A program made the translations under genes and the position numbers. The notes under the pieces are model-generated. The model was not told the origin of the DNA and made no database searches. It worked only from the letters and a program-made list of their open reading frames with translations. From contig NZ_CP039253.1 in assembly GCF_004795915.1 (NCBI RefSeq), positions 3,871,501 to 3,935,500 on the forward strand: a DNA stretch of 64,000 nucleotides, in the 5' to 3' direction. This document shows positions 35,808 to 47,352 of this stretch, in pieces. Within the stretch, counting starts at the first letter, position 1; every line of letters begins with the position of its first letter. This DNA is from Rhodococcus sp. PAMC28707 (GTDB taxonomy: Bacteria; Actinomycetota; Actinomycetes; Mycobacteriales; Mycobacteriaceae).

Positions 35808-35959
35808 CTACAGAAACGTCAGACAGGTTGACGTAAATTCGAGGTATCGATTCCCGTCGAATTGAACCCGACGAACATTATTGACGGCGTCTCCGGTCGG
35901 TTCTACTGATTTTTCGTAAGCCGTGGCCATCTCGCGGTCGCGGGCCTTCGACCGACCTC

Positions 35960-36000
35960 AATGCGAGACCACCGACATGACGGGCAGGCGGTCTCGCATT
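35960..36000. terminator. Bidirectional hairpin between convergent genes
   Basis: AATGCGAGACC and GGTCTCGCATT form a perfect 11-base stem with a 19-base loop, between the aldo-keto reductase stop and the end of the leftward monooxygenase gene. Confidence 0.6.
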
Positions 36001-36082
36001 CAGCGATTCAAGTAACGGCCCCATGCCCAGCTGCGACTGAATCAGCACATGCTTGTGCCGGTCGGCCTTACGGGAGGGACGA

Positions 36083-37327
36083 TCAGGAACGACGCTCCAG
36101 GACGCTGGTGGAGGTAGGACCGGACGCGACTCCACATAGTTCGCGGCCGATGTTTTCCATCCAGGTGTCGAGATTGTTCGCTGCATGCAGACTCCCGGCG
36201 CGACAGTTACGTGCGATCAGCTGAAGTGGAAGTCGCTTGCTGATTGCCGAGGCGCCGGATGCGTGCAGCAAGGTCTCTATCGCGGACGAGCACGTGTGCC
36301 AGATATACGCGACATCTGTGTGAAGCTGGGTGATTTCGTGCTCTGCAGGTTCCACATCGTCGGCTTGATACCGGTCCAACTGCGCTACTGCTGCGTCGGC
36401 CACTCGTCCTGCTGCTCGAATTGCGGTGTGTGCACGACCAACAGTGTGGTAGGTCATTGGAGCGTCGATTTGGCGCGCGTAGGGGGAATAGGGGATGCTG
36501 CGCTTGTCGACTCCGGTGAGAAATACATCCAATGCGTGGTCGGCCATCCCGAGGGCAATGCCGGTGCTCGTCACGAGCGAGCGTGGAAGGCCTCCGCGGC
36601 GTGGTCCTTTGCCATTCTCGGTGAGTTCGTCGATTCGCGACGCAAGGACCGCCGGGGTGCTGAATCGCTCGTCCGGCACGAACAACTCTCCGTCGGTGGC
36701 AACGGTCTGACTGCCGGTTGCAGCCAATCCCATTGCGTGCCAATCATCTCTGCAGACCAGAGAGTTCTTCGGGACGAGGGTCATAGCGACTTTCGAGTCG
36801 TCCGTTTCATCGTAGAATACGGCGAGGTAGCCGTGCGATGCGTGAATGCTTCCCGTCGCGAAGGGCCACACACCTGTGATCATCCAGCCTCCATCGACCT
36901 GTCGAGCAGTACCGGACATCCGCCGGCTCGTACCGCCGACCGCGAACGTCCTGTTTCCAACCCAGGGCGAGTTGTACACCGGTGCCACCACACTGTCATC
37001 AAAGGCGAAGCTCCAGAGGTTGCCACCTGCGGTTGCCCACACGACCCACGCGCTCGCCCCACAACCGGCACCGAGCGTTCGGTAGATGTCGTGCACCTCA
37101 CGGGTGGTGAAGTCGGCTCCGCCGAACCGGTTGGGCGTAGTAACACTGAACACTCCGCCCTCGTCGAGGCGACAGATGTGCTCCTGAGGAATTCTGCGTT
37201 GCGACTCCGCGAGCGACTGGTTCTCACGCAACCAGGGCTGCAGTTCTGTAACGAAGGACAGGATTTCACGGGCACGAATGCGCTGACTGTCAGTTGCGAC
37301 TTCGGCAGTGTCGATATCAGTCGTCAT
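36083..37327 (-). CDS. Acyl-CoA-dehydrogenase-fold flavin monooxygenase (group D)
   Basis: The 414-residue protein has the HsaA/HpaB-type fold: helical N-terminus (EEGGVFSVTTPNRFGG-like segment), beta domain (WMITGVWPFATGS, then GLAATGSQTVATDGELFVP), and C-terminal helices. No acyl-CoA dehydrogenase Glu is evident. Such enzymes hydroxylate aromatic rings with FMNH2 or FADH2 supplied by a separate reductase, here plausibly the one at 47353-48492. ATG 37327 has GAAAGAG 7 bases upstream. The homolog at 57946-59211 shows the same design. The MFS gene at 37646-38917 precedes it in the same direction. Confidence 0.8.
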   Translation of the reverse strand: MTTDIDTAEVATDSQRIRAREILSFVTELQPWLRENQSLAESQRRIPQEHICRLDEGGVFSVTTPNRFGGADFTTREVHDIYRTLGAGCGASAWVVWATAGGNLWSFAFDDSVVAPVYNSPWVGNRTFAVGGTSRRMSGTARQVDGGWMITGVWPFATGSIHASHGYLAVFYDETDDSKVAMTLVPKNSLVCRDDWHAMGLAATGSQTVATDGELFVPDERFSTPAVLASRIDELTENGKGPRRGGLPRSLVTSTGIALGMADHALDVFLTGVDKRSIPYSPYARQIDAPMTYHTVGRAHTAIRAAGRVADAAVAQLDRYQADDVEPAEHEITQLHTDVAYIWHTCSSAIETLLHASGASAISKRLPLQLIARNCRAGSLHAANNLDTWMENIGRELCGVASGPTSTSVLERRS

Positions 37328-37645
37328 GCTCATACTCTTTCGGTCGTGATCGATGGTGCTGCGAACTCGGGGCCGAGGCCCTTCATTCGCAGGATGGGTC
37401 GGGCGTACCCAGAGGCTCGTACCGGTTCCGGGGCCAGCGACACACTCGGAATCGAGCTGACCGAACGGGGTAGGACCCTCCCGGTGCCCGGACGAACAAC
37501 GAGGGATGGATATGTATGCCGTTCGCCCGGCTCGCGCGTCAGGGCGCACGCGATGTGTCTACTTGCACAGCTCGTGCCGTCGATGTACGGCGCTTTCTCC
37601 GCACTCGACTCGTCCTGCGCGCAAGACCGCCTGGGCAACACGAAA
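37328..37645. other. Gap between MFS carrier and monooxygenase genes
   Basis: About 318 bases without a supported gene. It is probably the leader of the monooxygenase gene. I see no copy of the GntR-type site here. Confidence 0.4.
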
Positions 37646-38917
37646 CTAGTTGTGCGCCGGAAGGACCGGACGCAAGATCGCATTCTCAGGCGAGTCGAAC
37701 GCACGCGGTCCTCTTGGCGACGGCATGAACATGAACGTGATCGCGGAGACGACGGCCAGTGCAGCGATTCCGTAAAGAGCGACGGTGTATGTGCCAGTTC
37801 GATCCACCACGAGGCCGACGCCGAACGGTGCGATCGCGCCACCGAGAACAAAGGCCATATAGGGCCCGGCGAACGCTTTGCCGTACGCCGCGAGCCCGAA
37901 ATATCGAGATGTGAAATATGCGACCATGTCCAGTTCACCGCCGAGCAGGCAACCGAGTGCTATAGCCAAGACCGGCGCGTAACCAACCCCGCCGACGGCG
38001 AAGAGCACGACGCTTGCGGTGAATATCAGCAGCAATCCTGCCGCGACGGCCGTTGGCCGGAGAATGTCGATCAACCAGCCCACGCCCAGTCGACCGATCA
38101 CACCGGCGAGTCCCATCAGTGACGCCATGGTCGCGGCTTGACCGGCACCCATTCCGTAGTGTCTGAGCATGGGGATCAGGTAGGCGACGAGTCCGGTAAC
38201 AGTCATGGCCAGAAGCGCGAAGGTGAGTATCAATCGCCAATACAGGGGGTCACGTCGAATGCTCGAAAAATCTCTACCGGTAAGGGCCGGTTGGTCGACG
38301 GCACCAGATGCTAAGCCCTCGGTCGAGCGCGATCTAGTTCTGAGGAACAGCAGGGACGTAGCGACTCCCACCAGTGCTATACACGCCAACGTGAGATATC
38401 CGCGTTGCCAACCGTAAAGCTCGATTACTTTGCCGATAGTTATTGGAATGATGGTGCCTGCGAGACCGCCACCCATCATGGTGATACCGAGCGCTAACCC
38501 GCGGGATCGGTCGAACCAACTGCTGACGGCGCGACTGAATGCGATCGGTCCGGATCCAGCCCCGAAGAAACCCATCGACGCCATGGCCGCCATGTAGGTA
38601 GGAACAGAATGGACAATGGTCCCCAACGACACAAAGGTCAACGCGAGGAACAACGCTCCCGCGATCGTGGGCACCTTGACTCCGACGCGGTCGACGACGA
38701 AGCCCACCACCGGCGCCGCGAGCACCATCCCCAGCGACAGAAGAGTGATGGATAGCCCGTAATCACCAGGGGTGAGTCCGATTTCACGCCCAAGATCACC
38801 GGCAAACAGTCCAGTCGAGTAGACGGCAAGGCCTGTCACGCCTGTTCCCACCCCAATGGCAGCCGCGGTCAAAGTCGACCATCCGTCTCGAAACTCGGCC
38901 ATGCGTGAAGTCGTCAA
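37646..38917 (-). CDS. MFS transporter (OFA/monocarboxylate-like)
   Basis: The 423-residue protein has 12 membrane helices, an MFS signature between helices 2 and 3 (VDRVGVKVP) and SRAVSSWFDRSRGLALGITMMG in the middle of the N-domain. The TTG start at 38917 is chosen because GAAGGAG lies 7 bases upstream. A close paralog lies at 55274-56545 and shares long stretches (RDPLYWRLILTFAL, GWLIDILRPT, FTSRYFGL, GKAFAGPYMAFV). It is likely a proton-coupled uptake system for an organic acid used by the local catabolic genes. Confidence 0.85.
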   Translation of the reverse strand: MTTSRMAEFRDGWSTLTAAAIGVGTGVTGLAVYSTGLFAGDLGREIGLTPGDYGLSITLLSLGMVLAAPVVGFVVDRVGVKVPTIAGALFLALTFVSLGTIVHSVPTYMAAMASMGFFGAGSGPIAFSRAVSSWFDRSRGLALGITMMGGGLAGTIIPITIGKVIELYGWQRGYLTLACIALVGVATSLLFLRTRSRSTEGLASGAVDQPALTGRDFSSIRRDPLYWRLILTFALLAMTVTGLVAYLIPMLRHYGMGAGQAATMASLMGLAGVIGRLGVGWLIDILRPTAVAAGLLLIFTASVVLFAVGGVGYAPVLAIALGCLLGGELDMVAYFTSRYFGLAAYGKAFAGPYMAFVLGGAIAPFGVGLVVDRTGTYTVALYGIAALAVVSAITFMFMPSPRGPRAFDSPENAILRPVLPAHN

Positions 38918-39285
38918 TGGGTTTCTCCTTCGATTGTGATCGGGGACCGATCCGATTACGGTCCGGGCGACCCTGCCGGGCAGGACCGACGTATCGCGGG
39001 CTGGTGGGAAGCGGTCGGTAACCTCCCTCTCGAGTTTCGAGAGGTCTCCGTGTTGCGTGACGTTTACGGGTTCGCCGAGTCTGCTTCGGCTCGAATGTTG
39101 AACATTTCCACCCAGCAATGAAACTCGGTTGCGCCGATCCCGGACGCGCCTACGCGCCGAGCTTTCGAACCGGTGAACGAGTGAACTGGCTCGATGCTGA
39201 GGCAATACGCTCGTACGTCTGATTTTGCAGTGTCGCTGACCACGTGCCCGAACCAGGCGCGTCGCATTTCAGCCGACGTCGCACT
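38918..39285. other. Gap with a small hairpin
   Basis: CCTCTCGA and TCGAGAGG at 39026-39044 form a perfect 8-base stem with a 3-base loop. A tandem TTCAGYCGACGTCGCA pair lies at about 39267-39300, at the OsmC relic end. No gene is supported. Confidence 0.4.
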
Positions 39286-39848
39286 TCAGTCGACGTCGCA
39301 CGAGATCCAGTCGTCGCCTGACTTCAGCCGGTGGTTCACGGGAACGTTGAGCATGGCTTCTGCAAAGCAACCACGGGACGCCGCTACGATGAGTGCCTGC
39401 TGGTCTGTCATCGGTGAGGGCGAGTCGATTTCGATGTCCAAACAAACCGATCCTGACTTGGCAGAACACGGCTCGCGCGGACTCGGGCCCGGGATGAACT
39501 CCCATTCGAAAGAACCCGCAACGCTCAGACTGTTCACATGAACCCCCGTTGCCGGGCGAAATTTCTGACTTGGGTCATGAAGCACGTTGCTACACCGGTC
39601 GCGAAGATGCTGAGCGGCATCGGTGCTGTTTCCTCACCACCGATTGCAGACGGTTCATCGCTGGCCAATTCCCACTCCGGACGCGCCCAGGGCTCTTCCA
39701 TACGCACCCGTACGTCGTTGCGGCGCTTCCCGCTGGACACGGCGTCCAACGAGATGACCACGGAGTGAGCCGCTTTCGGCAGAGTGACCTCGTATTGGTC
39801 CAACTGTGCGCCTGCTGTCGCACCCGGCTCGACAGGAGAATTCTCCAC
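39286..39848 (-). pseudogene. OsmC-family protein, frameshifted in a G5 run
   Basis: The N-terminal part (from GTG 39848, GAGGAAG upstream) contains RVRMEEPW, ELASDEPSAIGGEETAPMPL and FATGVATCFMTQVRNFARQRG. At a CGGGGG tract near 39545 the frame is off by one. The other frame continues with VHVNSLSVAGSFEWEF, then ALIVAASRGCFAEAML and a normal end. Both OsmC cysteines (in ATCFMTQ and SRGCFAE) are present if the halves are joined. OsmC proteins reduce organic peroxides. One extra G would restore the gene, so a sequencing error or a phase-variable tract is possible. Confidence 0.7.
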
Positions 39849-40343
39849 GAAAGTACTTCCTCTCAGTTCGTCTCGGCGATTGCCTGAAGTGAACCACGTC
39901 ACTCTTAAACACCCTAAACGTACGTATGTTTTAGCGCAATAGCGGCGGGCCGCCGGCTCGATTGTCAGTACTCTCGCAGTCGCTTGCGGATTTGTGATCT
40001 GTAAGACGCTCAAGCCCAGATGCGCCGATAATGTGACCGGACAACGCGAGTGTTGGACGCGAAACGCCCTGTGATGTTTGAATAGTCGAACGTCTCTAAC
40101 GGTTTGATGCGGATGCGGCAGCTCGCCGCCGTCGGAGCCCCTGTTCGATGATCGAAGGACTGCCATCTGATCGATGCATAGCCCATTTGAAGTCTGCGAA
40201 GGAACGTATGGACATGATTTCCGCTTACCGCGAAGTCGGGTCGTACCGAAGGGCAGCTCAGCCGAGCACGGCAGCAGCCGACTGTTGGCTGCATCGAGGG
40301 GCGCGGTCTCTTCCTCGGCCGCAGGACTGCGGTCGGTAAACAA
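39849..40343. other. Gap upstream of the OsmC relic
   Basis: It contains the operator-like site at 39905-39933. Beyond that I see no supported gene; long frames here lack starts and family resemblance. Confidence 0.4.
39905..39933. promoter_or_regulatory. GntR-type site in front of the OsmC relic
   Basis: TTAAACACCC followed by TAAACGTACGTATGTTTTAG, which contains the AAACACCC half of the site found before the catabolic operons, 57 bases upstream of the GTG. Confidence 0.45.
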
Positions 40344-40436
40344 CCCACACGCACCAACCCGTGGGCTGCGAGATCGACTGACATCAATCACACCGCGGCT
40401 CTAGAACGCGGTGGTCCGACTACTGGAGACCTGCCA
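40344..40436 (+). mobile_element. IS3 3'-end remnant (second copy)
   Basis: About 93 bases match, on the opposite strand, the end of the IS3 element at 21385-21480. It includes the orfB ending (CEID then TGA) and the terminal GACCTGCCA. Nothing else of the element remains. Confidence 0.8.
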
Positions 40437-40562
40437 CTACTGCTATTCGCTCCGCTGCGATCACCGGTGGCGTCCGCCGAAACCGCGGAGGTTCGATGTT
40501 CACTCGACAATAATGAACGTCAGAGCATCGGATACCTACCTCTACTGGATCGTGCGCCGGCT

Positions 40563-41492
40563 TCACGGTCGGCGACGACGTGTCGCCTTGTCTCGATATA
40601 GAGATAGATCAGCCTGGCTGAGTAGATCGTTCAAACTGGTACCGTCTCGCTCGTTATGGGCGATACCGACACTCAGGTCGACGGAGACGTGGGTATCACC
40701 GAATTGAATCGGTCGACGTGCCGAGGTACGCATGCGTTCGACCAGAACGTTCACGTGGGCAGTTGACGTCGGGCGTTCTGTATGAAAGACGGCCGCTACG
40801 AACTCGTCGCCGCCGACCCTGCCGACAACCACCGACTCATCGCATTCAGCGGCCAGTCGACGAGCAATTGTCCGCAAAACCAGATCGCCGCATACGTGGC
40901 CGTGCTCATCGTTAATTTTCTTGAAGTCATCGATATCGATGAACAACAATGATGTCGGTGAGCCCGAATCACGGCTGAAGACCGAAATCTGATCGTAGAG
41001 AGCGGATCGGTTCAGAATCCCAGTCAAACCATCCCGGCGTGATCTGTCCAGCAGAACTCCGTACGCACGAGCCAAGTTGTGGTACTGATTTTCGCGAGCA
41101 GCTGTGTCACGCAGCATGATTGCCACGTCGCCGTCGGTGTAAGAGGCGGTGACCTCCATGAACCGGTCCTCCAGCCACAGCGAACGGCATTTCAGCGATG
41201 CGTGTCTTCGACTCTGCAAGACATGGGAATGCAGCTCGTTAATGTAGGAGAGACCTACTTCGGGAACCGCCGCGTGAATACTCCGACCGAGTATCTGATT
41301 GCGACGAATGCCAAGATAGCGTTCGGACTGCACGTTCAGGTATTGGACGATCATGTCGCCGTCCAGGATCACCAAACCCGCTGGCACCTGGTCGAGTGCC
41401 CTCATTGCTTCGGCATCGGTGTATATCGGCGGTGTGTCGGCTATCGGTTCGTACCAACTCATCAGCTGGCGGACCGCCAATACTCCGAACAT
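40563..41492 (-). CDS. PAS-GGDEF diguanylate cyclase
   Basis: The 309-residue soluble protein has a PAS sensor (about 25-130: VPAGLVILDGDMIVQYLN) and a GGDEF domain with an exact GGDEF (VGRVGGDEFVAAVF), DDFKKIND and LTGILNR. It should make cyclic di-GMP from two GTP in response to a ligand or redox cue. No RxxD inhibitory site is seen at the usual place. It stands alone; the IS3 remnant lies beyond its 3' end. Confidence 0.9.
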   Translation of the reverse strand: MFGVLAVRQLMSWYEPIADTPPIYTDAEAMRALDQVPAGLVILDGDMIVQYLNVQSERYLGIRRNQILGRSIHAAVPEVGLSYINELHSHVLQSRRHASLKCRSLWLEDRFMEVTASYTDGDVAIMLRDTAARENQYHNLARAYGVLLDRSRRDGLTGILNRSALYDQISVFSRDSGSPTSLLFIDIDDFKKINDEHGHVCGDLVLRTIARRLAAECDESVVVGRVGGDEFVAAVFHTERPTSTAHVNVLVERMRTSARRPIQFGDTHVSVDLSVGIAHNERDGTSLNDLLSQADLSLYRDKATRRRRP

Positions 41493-41600
41493 ACGAAATC
41501 AACCTTGTCACCCCGACCGCAGCTATTAATTTTCACAACATCAGGAACCGTAGGGGGCCGGAAATATCAACACCCAGACGCTACGTCTTGGCAAGCGCAT

Positions 41601-43553
<1,953 letters not shown>

Positions 43554-43635
43554 GCAGGTTCCATTTCGATGGTTGCGATTGAGACGAGCGTGTCGAATGC
43601 ATGACAGCTGCCAAATCGGACGACTGTCTTGCTGA

Positions 43636-44004
43636 TCAACCAGTTGAATCGCACGAGTCCCGCTTTGCATATTTAGAGCTAGGTTGTCCGATTACGAGCT
43701 TCGGTGTAGACATTGGGAGATGCTGGCGATCTCTGAGCTGCGAACGCTCCTGAGCGGTCAGTCCACCCCAGATGCCGTATGGCTCATCGCTGGTCAATGC
43801 ATAACCAAGACATTGACTTTGAACCGTGCAACCTGCGCAGATAGCTTTCGCAGCTTCTTCGACGCTCTGGCGCGTGTGTCCTCGCAAATTGGCCGCGGGG
43901 AAGAAGGTGGCGGTCGGTAAGACACGACACCGCGCCTCGAGTTGCCAATCCCAAAACACCGAATGTGGAGGAGGTAACTTCAAGGTGCCGAAACTGTTCC
44001 GCAC
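43636..44004 (-). CDS. WhiB-family iron-sulfur regulator
   Basis: The 122-residue protein carries the four cluster cysteines: one in EARCRVL, then CAGCTVQSQC, and the GIWGG turn (YGIWGGLTAQER). WhiB proteins hold a [4Fe-4S] cluster and bind sigma factor region 4. The GTG start has AAAGGG 7 bases upstream; a longer frame upstream is possible. The C-terminal basic tail is short. It is a single gene, the only WhiB in the window. Confidence 0.85.
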   Translation of the reverse strand: MRNSFGTLKLPPPHSVFWDWQLEARCRVLPTATFFPAANLRGHTRQSVEEAAKAICAGCTVQSQCLGYALTSDEPYGIWGGLTAQERSQLRDRQHLPMSTPKLVIGQPSSKYAKRDSCDSTG

Positions 44005-44135
44005 GGATCTACCCTTTCTCGTAGCTGCCTTGTTCGCACAACATCCGAGTCCGCATTGCGCGACATGCTCGAACCTGCCATCGTCCGATTCCACGTGCAC
44101 AGTTCGACCGCTCCAACACGCGCCGTGGCACCACG

Positions 44136-44630
44136 TCACGACCCACCGGATTGCGTACGGGTGTGGAGACTGAGAAGTGCGTTTCGAAGAGCATCGTCGA
44201 CGTCGAGGCTGTTGAACGAGTGCCGAAAAGTGGCCAGTGTTCGGTCAGCCTGTGCCAATGCTCGTGCCCCACTGTCGGTGAGGTCGATAATGAGTCGTTG
44301 TGTGTTCATCGGCGTGGTGGTGCGTGCCACCAGTCTGAGTCGTTCGAGCTTGATCACGGTTGCACCGACTGTCGTGCGGTGCCGGCCGAGGGCGCGGGCA
44401 AGTTCGATACTTGTGGACGGTCCGCTCCGATTCAGAAACTTGAGCGCCTCGTATTTCGCCCACGTTAAACCATAGCGATTGAGCTGGGCCGACATCTGCG
44501 ACCGGGTCGCCGACGCCAAGTTGAGAAGAAGGGCAGTAACATCTGATTCGGACATACCGTCGTGTAAATGCCGAGGGGTTGACCCCGATGTGTGCATCAC
44601 ATGTATCGATCCTGCTTTCCCATCGTGCAT
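44136..44630 (-). CDS. MarR-family regulator
   Basis: The 164-residue winged-helix protein reads YGLTWAKYEALKFLNRSGPSTSIELARALGRHRTTVGATVIKLERLRLVARTT, then MNTQRLIIDLTDSG. ATG 44630 follows the monooxygenase stop by four bases, with AAGGGTGA as ribosome site, so it is the last gene of the quinone oxidoreductase/monooxygenase operon. A shorter start at 44555 (MSESDV) is possible. It may sense the aromatic substrate. Confidence 0.8.
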   Translation of the reverse strand: MHDGKAGSIHVMHTSGSTPRHLHDGMSESDVTALLLNLASATRSQMSAQLNRYGLTWAKYEALKFLNRSGPSTSIELARALGRHRTTVGATVIKLERLRLVARTTTPMNTQRLIIDLTDSGARALAQADRTLATFRHSFNSLDVDDALRNALLSLHTRTQSGGS

Positions 44631-44634
44631 CCGT

Positions 44635-46239
44635 TCACCCTTGCTCCGCATATACAGGTTCGAGTGCCGAACGCAGGTGAGCGATGAAGACCGAGACGTC
44701 GGCATGTGTACCCGCTGCAAACACGTAGTAATCTGGGCGGGCGAGCAGGGCCTCGCAGTCGTGGGCCGCAAACCACTGGGCGTAGACGCCGTCGCTGTCC
44801 TTCACCGAACCGTTCTGGGAGATGTCGCTGAGCACTCCTCCGATGCGATGAAACCATCGGTTGTCTTCATCGGTCAGGCTGTCGGCGGGATTGCCGATTC
44901 GGCTGATCAGTTGCCAACTCCCACCCACTAGATCGTCGAAAAGGCCTACCCTATTGCCGATTTGGACCCGTCCCTGTGGTGCGAGCCGGCCCTCGGCGGG
45001 GTGCCCCATTGCCGACAGCGACGGTTCGCCCAGGCGTGGATGAGGTGGCTCCTCTGCAGTGCCGTTCGACGATTGTTCTCTCAGTGCGGCATCGCGCGTC
45101 GCGGCCCGATCAACATCCAGCTCGCAGATCATGCGTCCGGCTGCGACGGCCGCGTCGATGATCTCTCGTACGTGACCGGTTCGCTCCGGACCGTAGCTGT
45201 CCAAGATCACCGAGGTGGCCTGGCCTGAGTGGATCATGCTCAGTCGCCAACTCAAAGCTTGAGCATCGCGGAGCCCCGCGCACAGGCCTTGACCGAGAAA
45301 CGGTGGCATCAGGTGAGCGGCGTCTCCGGCCAAGAAAGCGTTGTCGTGGCGCCAGGACTCGGCCCACCGTCCGCGGAAGGTGTAGACCGCGTGGCGCTCG
45401 AGCTCGGCGGTGTCCGGGGTGACACCCCACGGCTTCATCAGTTCCCATGCAGTCTCGGGCTTCCCCAGCTGCTCGACGGTCGTGCCGTCGGTGCGCATGA
45501 ACTCGAATCGGCGGCGCCCGGGGCCGCTGTTGACGGCTGTGGCCGGCTGCTTCGGGTCGCAGTATTGGGTGACGAAGGCTGTCCAGCTCTCCTCTACGAG
45601 GGGCTTGTAGTCGACCACGAGCCAGTCGGCCTCGAAACCCGAGTCCCCGACACCGATCCCCAGGTGAGTGCGGACTGCGCTGTTTGCTCCGTCGGCACCG
45701 ACGAGCCACCGCGATTGCACATCGACGAGTTCGTCCGGTCGCTCGATGGACGCGAGTGAGGCGACTACCTGCTCGTTGCCCTGGGTCAGCGACCGAAATG
45801 CCCACCCGCGATGGAGCCGTACCCCTGGAGTTGCGACAGCGAGTTCTTCGAGTGCACCCTCGAGGTCGGGTTGGTAGAAGCCGTTGGTGTTCGGCCACCC
45901 CGACTCGGATGGCCTGTTCCAATCGATGGTGTGCAGCAGTTCACCTGTGCCGTTACGAAACTCGTACCCACCGCGCCCGCCGGTCCGAAACGCCTCGAAA
46001 AGGTCCTCGTGTTCGGCCATGAATCCGATGGACTGCAGAATGCGTAGTGCTTCGTGATCGATCGTGCATGCACGCGGCAGCGGGTACCTACTGAGTTGAC
46101 GCTCGATCACCGATACCTGCATTCCGGACTGGCCCAGCATGATTGCGGTCAGCAAGCCGACCGGACCGCCTCCGATGACGACGCAGTCGACCGCCGGCGG
46201 CAGGGCTGCGGTGTGTGCACTGTCGGTTCGAGTGCTCAT
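44635..46239 (-). CDS. FAD-dependent aromatic monooxygenase (MhpA-like)
   Basis: The 534-residue class A flavoprotein hydroxylase has the FAD site GGGPVGLLTAIMLG near the start, the DG motif (LVGADGANSAVR) and the GD motif (FLAGDAAHLMPPFLGQGLCAGLRDA). The C-terminal thioredoxin-like region ends in DVSVFIAHLR. Relatives such as MhpA hydroxylate phenolic acids next to an existing hydroxyl with NADPH and O2. Its start overlaps the oxidoreductase stop by four bases (ATGA). This makes it a likely ring-activating enzyme of the cluster. Confidence 0.9.
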   Translation of the reverse strand: MSTRTDSAHTAALPPAVDCVVIGGGPVGLLTAIMLGQSGMQVSVIERQLSRYPLPRACTIDHEALRILQSIGFMAEHEDLFEAFRTGGRGGYEFRNGTGELLHTIDWNRPSESGWPNTNGFYQPDLEGALEELAVATPGVRLHRGWAFRSLTQGNEQVVASLASIERPDELVDVQSRWLVGADGANSAVRTHLGIGVGDSGFEADWLVVDYKPLVEESWTAFVTQYCDPKQPATAVNSGPGRRRFEFMRTDGTTVEQLGKPETAWELMKPWGVTPDTAELERHAVYTFRGRWAESWRHDNAFLAGDAAHLMPPFLGQGLCAGLRDAQALSWRLSMIHSGQATSVILDSYGPERTGHVREIIDAAVAAGRMICELDVDRAATRDAALREQSSNGTAEEPPHPRLGEPSLSAMGHPAEGRLAPQGRVQIGNRVGLFDDLVGGSWQLISRIGNPADSLTDEDNRWFHRIGGVLSDISQNGSVKDSDGVYAQWFAAHDCEALLARPDYYVFAAGTHADVSVFIAHLRSALEPVYAEQG

Positions 46240-47285
46240 GAAAGGATTCCATCAGTCGGAAGGATGACGCATTTGCCGTGAGGTGAGTTGGCCTGCGCAT
46301 GCCACGCCGTCCGAATTTCGGTCAATGGATAGGTACGGACGTCGAATTCGATTGCTTTGCGCAAGAGTGCATCCCACAGCCATGTCAGCGCCTCGGCTTT
46401 TTCCTGCAAAGGGGTGTGGAGACCAGCGAATCCTGACAGTGTGATTTGTTTTCCCCTGAGCAGGCCCGCAGGGACTCGGGCGACTGCGCCGGCGGAGTTG
46501 CCGATGTTGACCACCTTCGCTCGCGGCGCGCAGACGTGCAGGGCAGCTTCCAGCGGGATCCCGTAGAGGCCGTCGAGTACGACGTCGACGGGCTGGCCCG
46601 CCGTCTCCGACAACCGGCCGGTGAGTGCCTCGCTCGATTCGTTGTCCTGGAGTGCGACGACGGCATGTGCACCCAGCATCTTCGAGCGTTCGAGAGCTAC
46701 TCGGTTGCGTGCCACGGCGACAATCTTTCCTGCTCCTTGCTCACGCGCTATCTGTACAGCGAGTTGCCCCACGGCTCCCGTTGCTCCCAATATAAGTACG
46801 GTGTCACCGGCTCTGAGTTGGGCTTGCTGCACCAACGGCATGTAGGCGGCGGTGCCGGAGTTGCCCACGGCGGCTGCGAGTATCGGGTCCAGGCCGTCCG
46901 GCAGTGGTAGGAGTGAGTTATCCGGAACCATCACGTGCGTCGCGAAGCTGCCGGGTACCGACGGCGACGCGTGAGTCTCGGCGTACATCCACGTCCCGAT
47001 ATCGTAGCGGTCGGAATCGATTACGATGCCGACGCATTCGCTTCCCGGTACATAGGGAGCTTCGTGCCGCACAGAGTGAAAACTGCCCGATGCAATGGCG
47101 AGATCGAGCGGATTCAGTGCCGCGGCGAACACGCTGAGCACGGTGGTACCGGGGCGACGGCGCGGCATGTCGATCGAGCCCACGCGCGGCTCGGTCCCCG
47201 CGGAGTCGATGATCGCTGCCGTGAGCGTGGAGGCATCGACCGGATCCACAGTCGAGCTCCGGCGCTGCGAACCAGTGAGGCGCAC
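46236..47285 (-). CDS. MDR-family quinone oxidoreductase
   Basis: The 349-residue medium-chain reductase has a GroES-like N-domain (LNPLDLAIASG, PYVPGSECVG) and a Rossmann site GATGAVGQLAV. No zinc ligands are evident, so it belongs to the zeta-crystallin/quinone reductase group using NADPH. The GTG start at 47285 has AAGGAG 5 bases upstream. A GntR-type site lies just before it. It heads the operon with the FAD monooxygenase and MarR gene, and follows the flavin reductase on the same strand. Confidence 0.85.
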   Translation of the reverse strand: MRLTGSQRRSSTVDPVDASTLTAAIIDSAGTEPRVGSIDMPRRRPGTTVLSVFAAALNPLDLAIASGSFHSVRHEAPYVPGSECVGIVIDSDRYDIGTWMYAETHASPSVPGSFATHVMVPDNSLLPLPDGLDPILAAAVGNSGTAAYMPLVQQAQLRAGDTVLILGATGAVGQLAVQIAREQGAGKIVAVARNRVALERSKMLGAHAVVALQDNESSEALTGRLSETAGQPVDVVLDGLYGIPLEAALHVCAPRAKVVNIGNSAGAVARVPAGLLRGKQITLSGFAGLHTPLQEKAEALTWLWDALLRKAIEFDVRTYPLTEIRTAWHAQANSPHGKCVILPTDGILS

Positions 47286-47295
47286 AAATACTCCT

Positions 47296-47323
47296 TAAAC
47301 ACCCGTATGGTTTGTATGGTTTA
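47296..47323. promoter_or_regulatory. GntR-type operator before the quinone oxidoreductase operon
   Basis: TAAACACCCGTATGGTTTGT followed by ATGGTTTA: the AAACACCCGTAyGGTT core plus a second GTATGGTTT. It ends 11 bases upstream of the GTG, overlapping the AAGGAG ribosome site region. Confidence 0.65.
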
Positions 47324-47352
47324 AGCGATTATGAAGAGATTCGACAGCCGCG

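Noticed and set aside
36185-38122. 645-codon open frame on the plus strand
   Set aside because: It lies opposite the monooxygenase and MFS genes and has no recognisable domain, so it is a shadow of GC-rich coding DNA.
40010-40387. Minus-strand hypothetical gene beside the IS3 remnant
   Set aside because: The frame runs through the IS3 end, lacks a ribosome site and shows no family resemblance.
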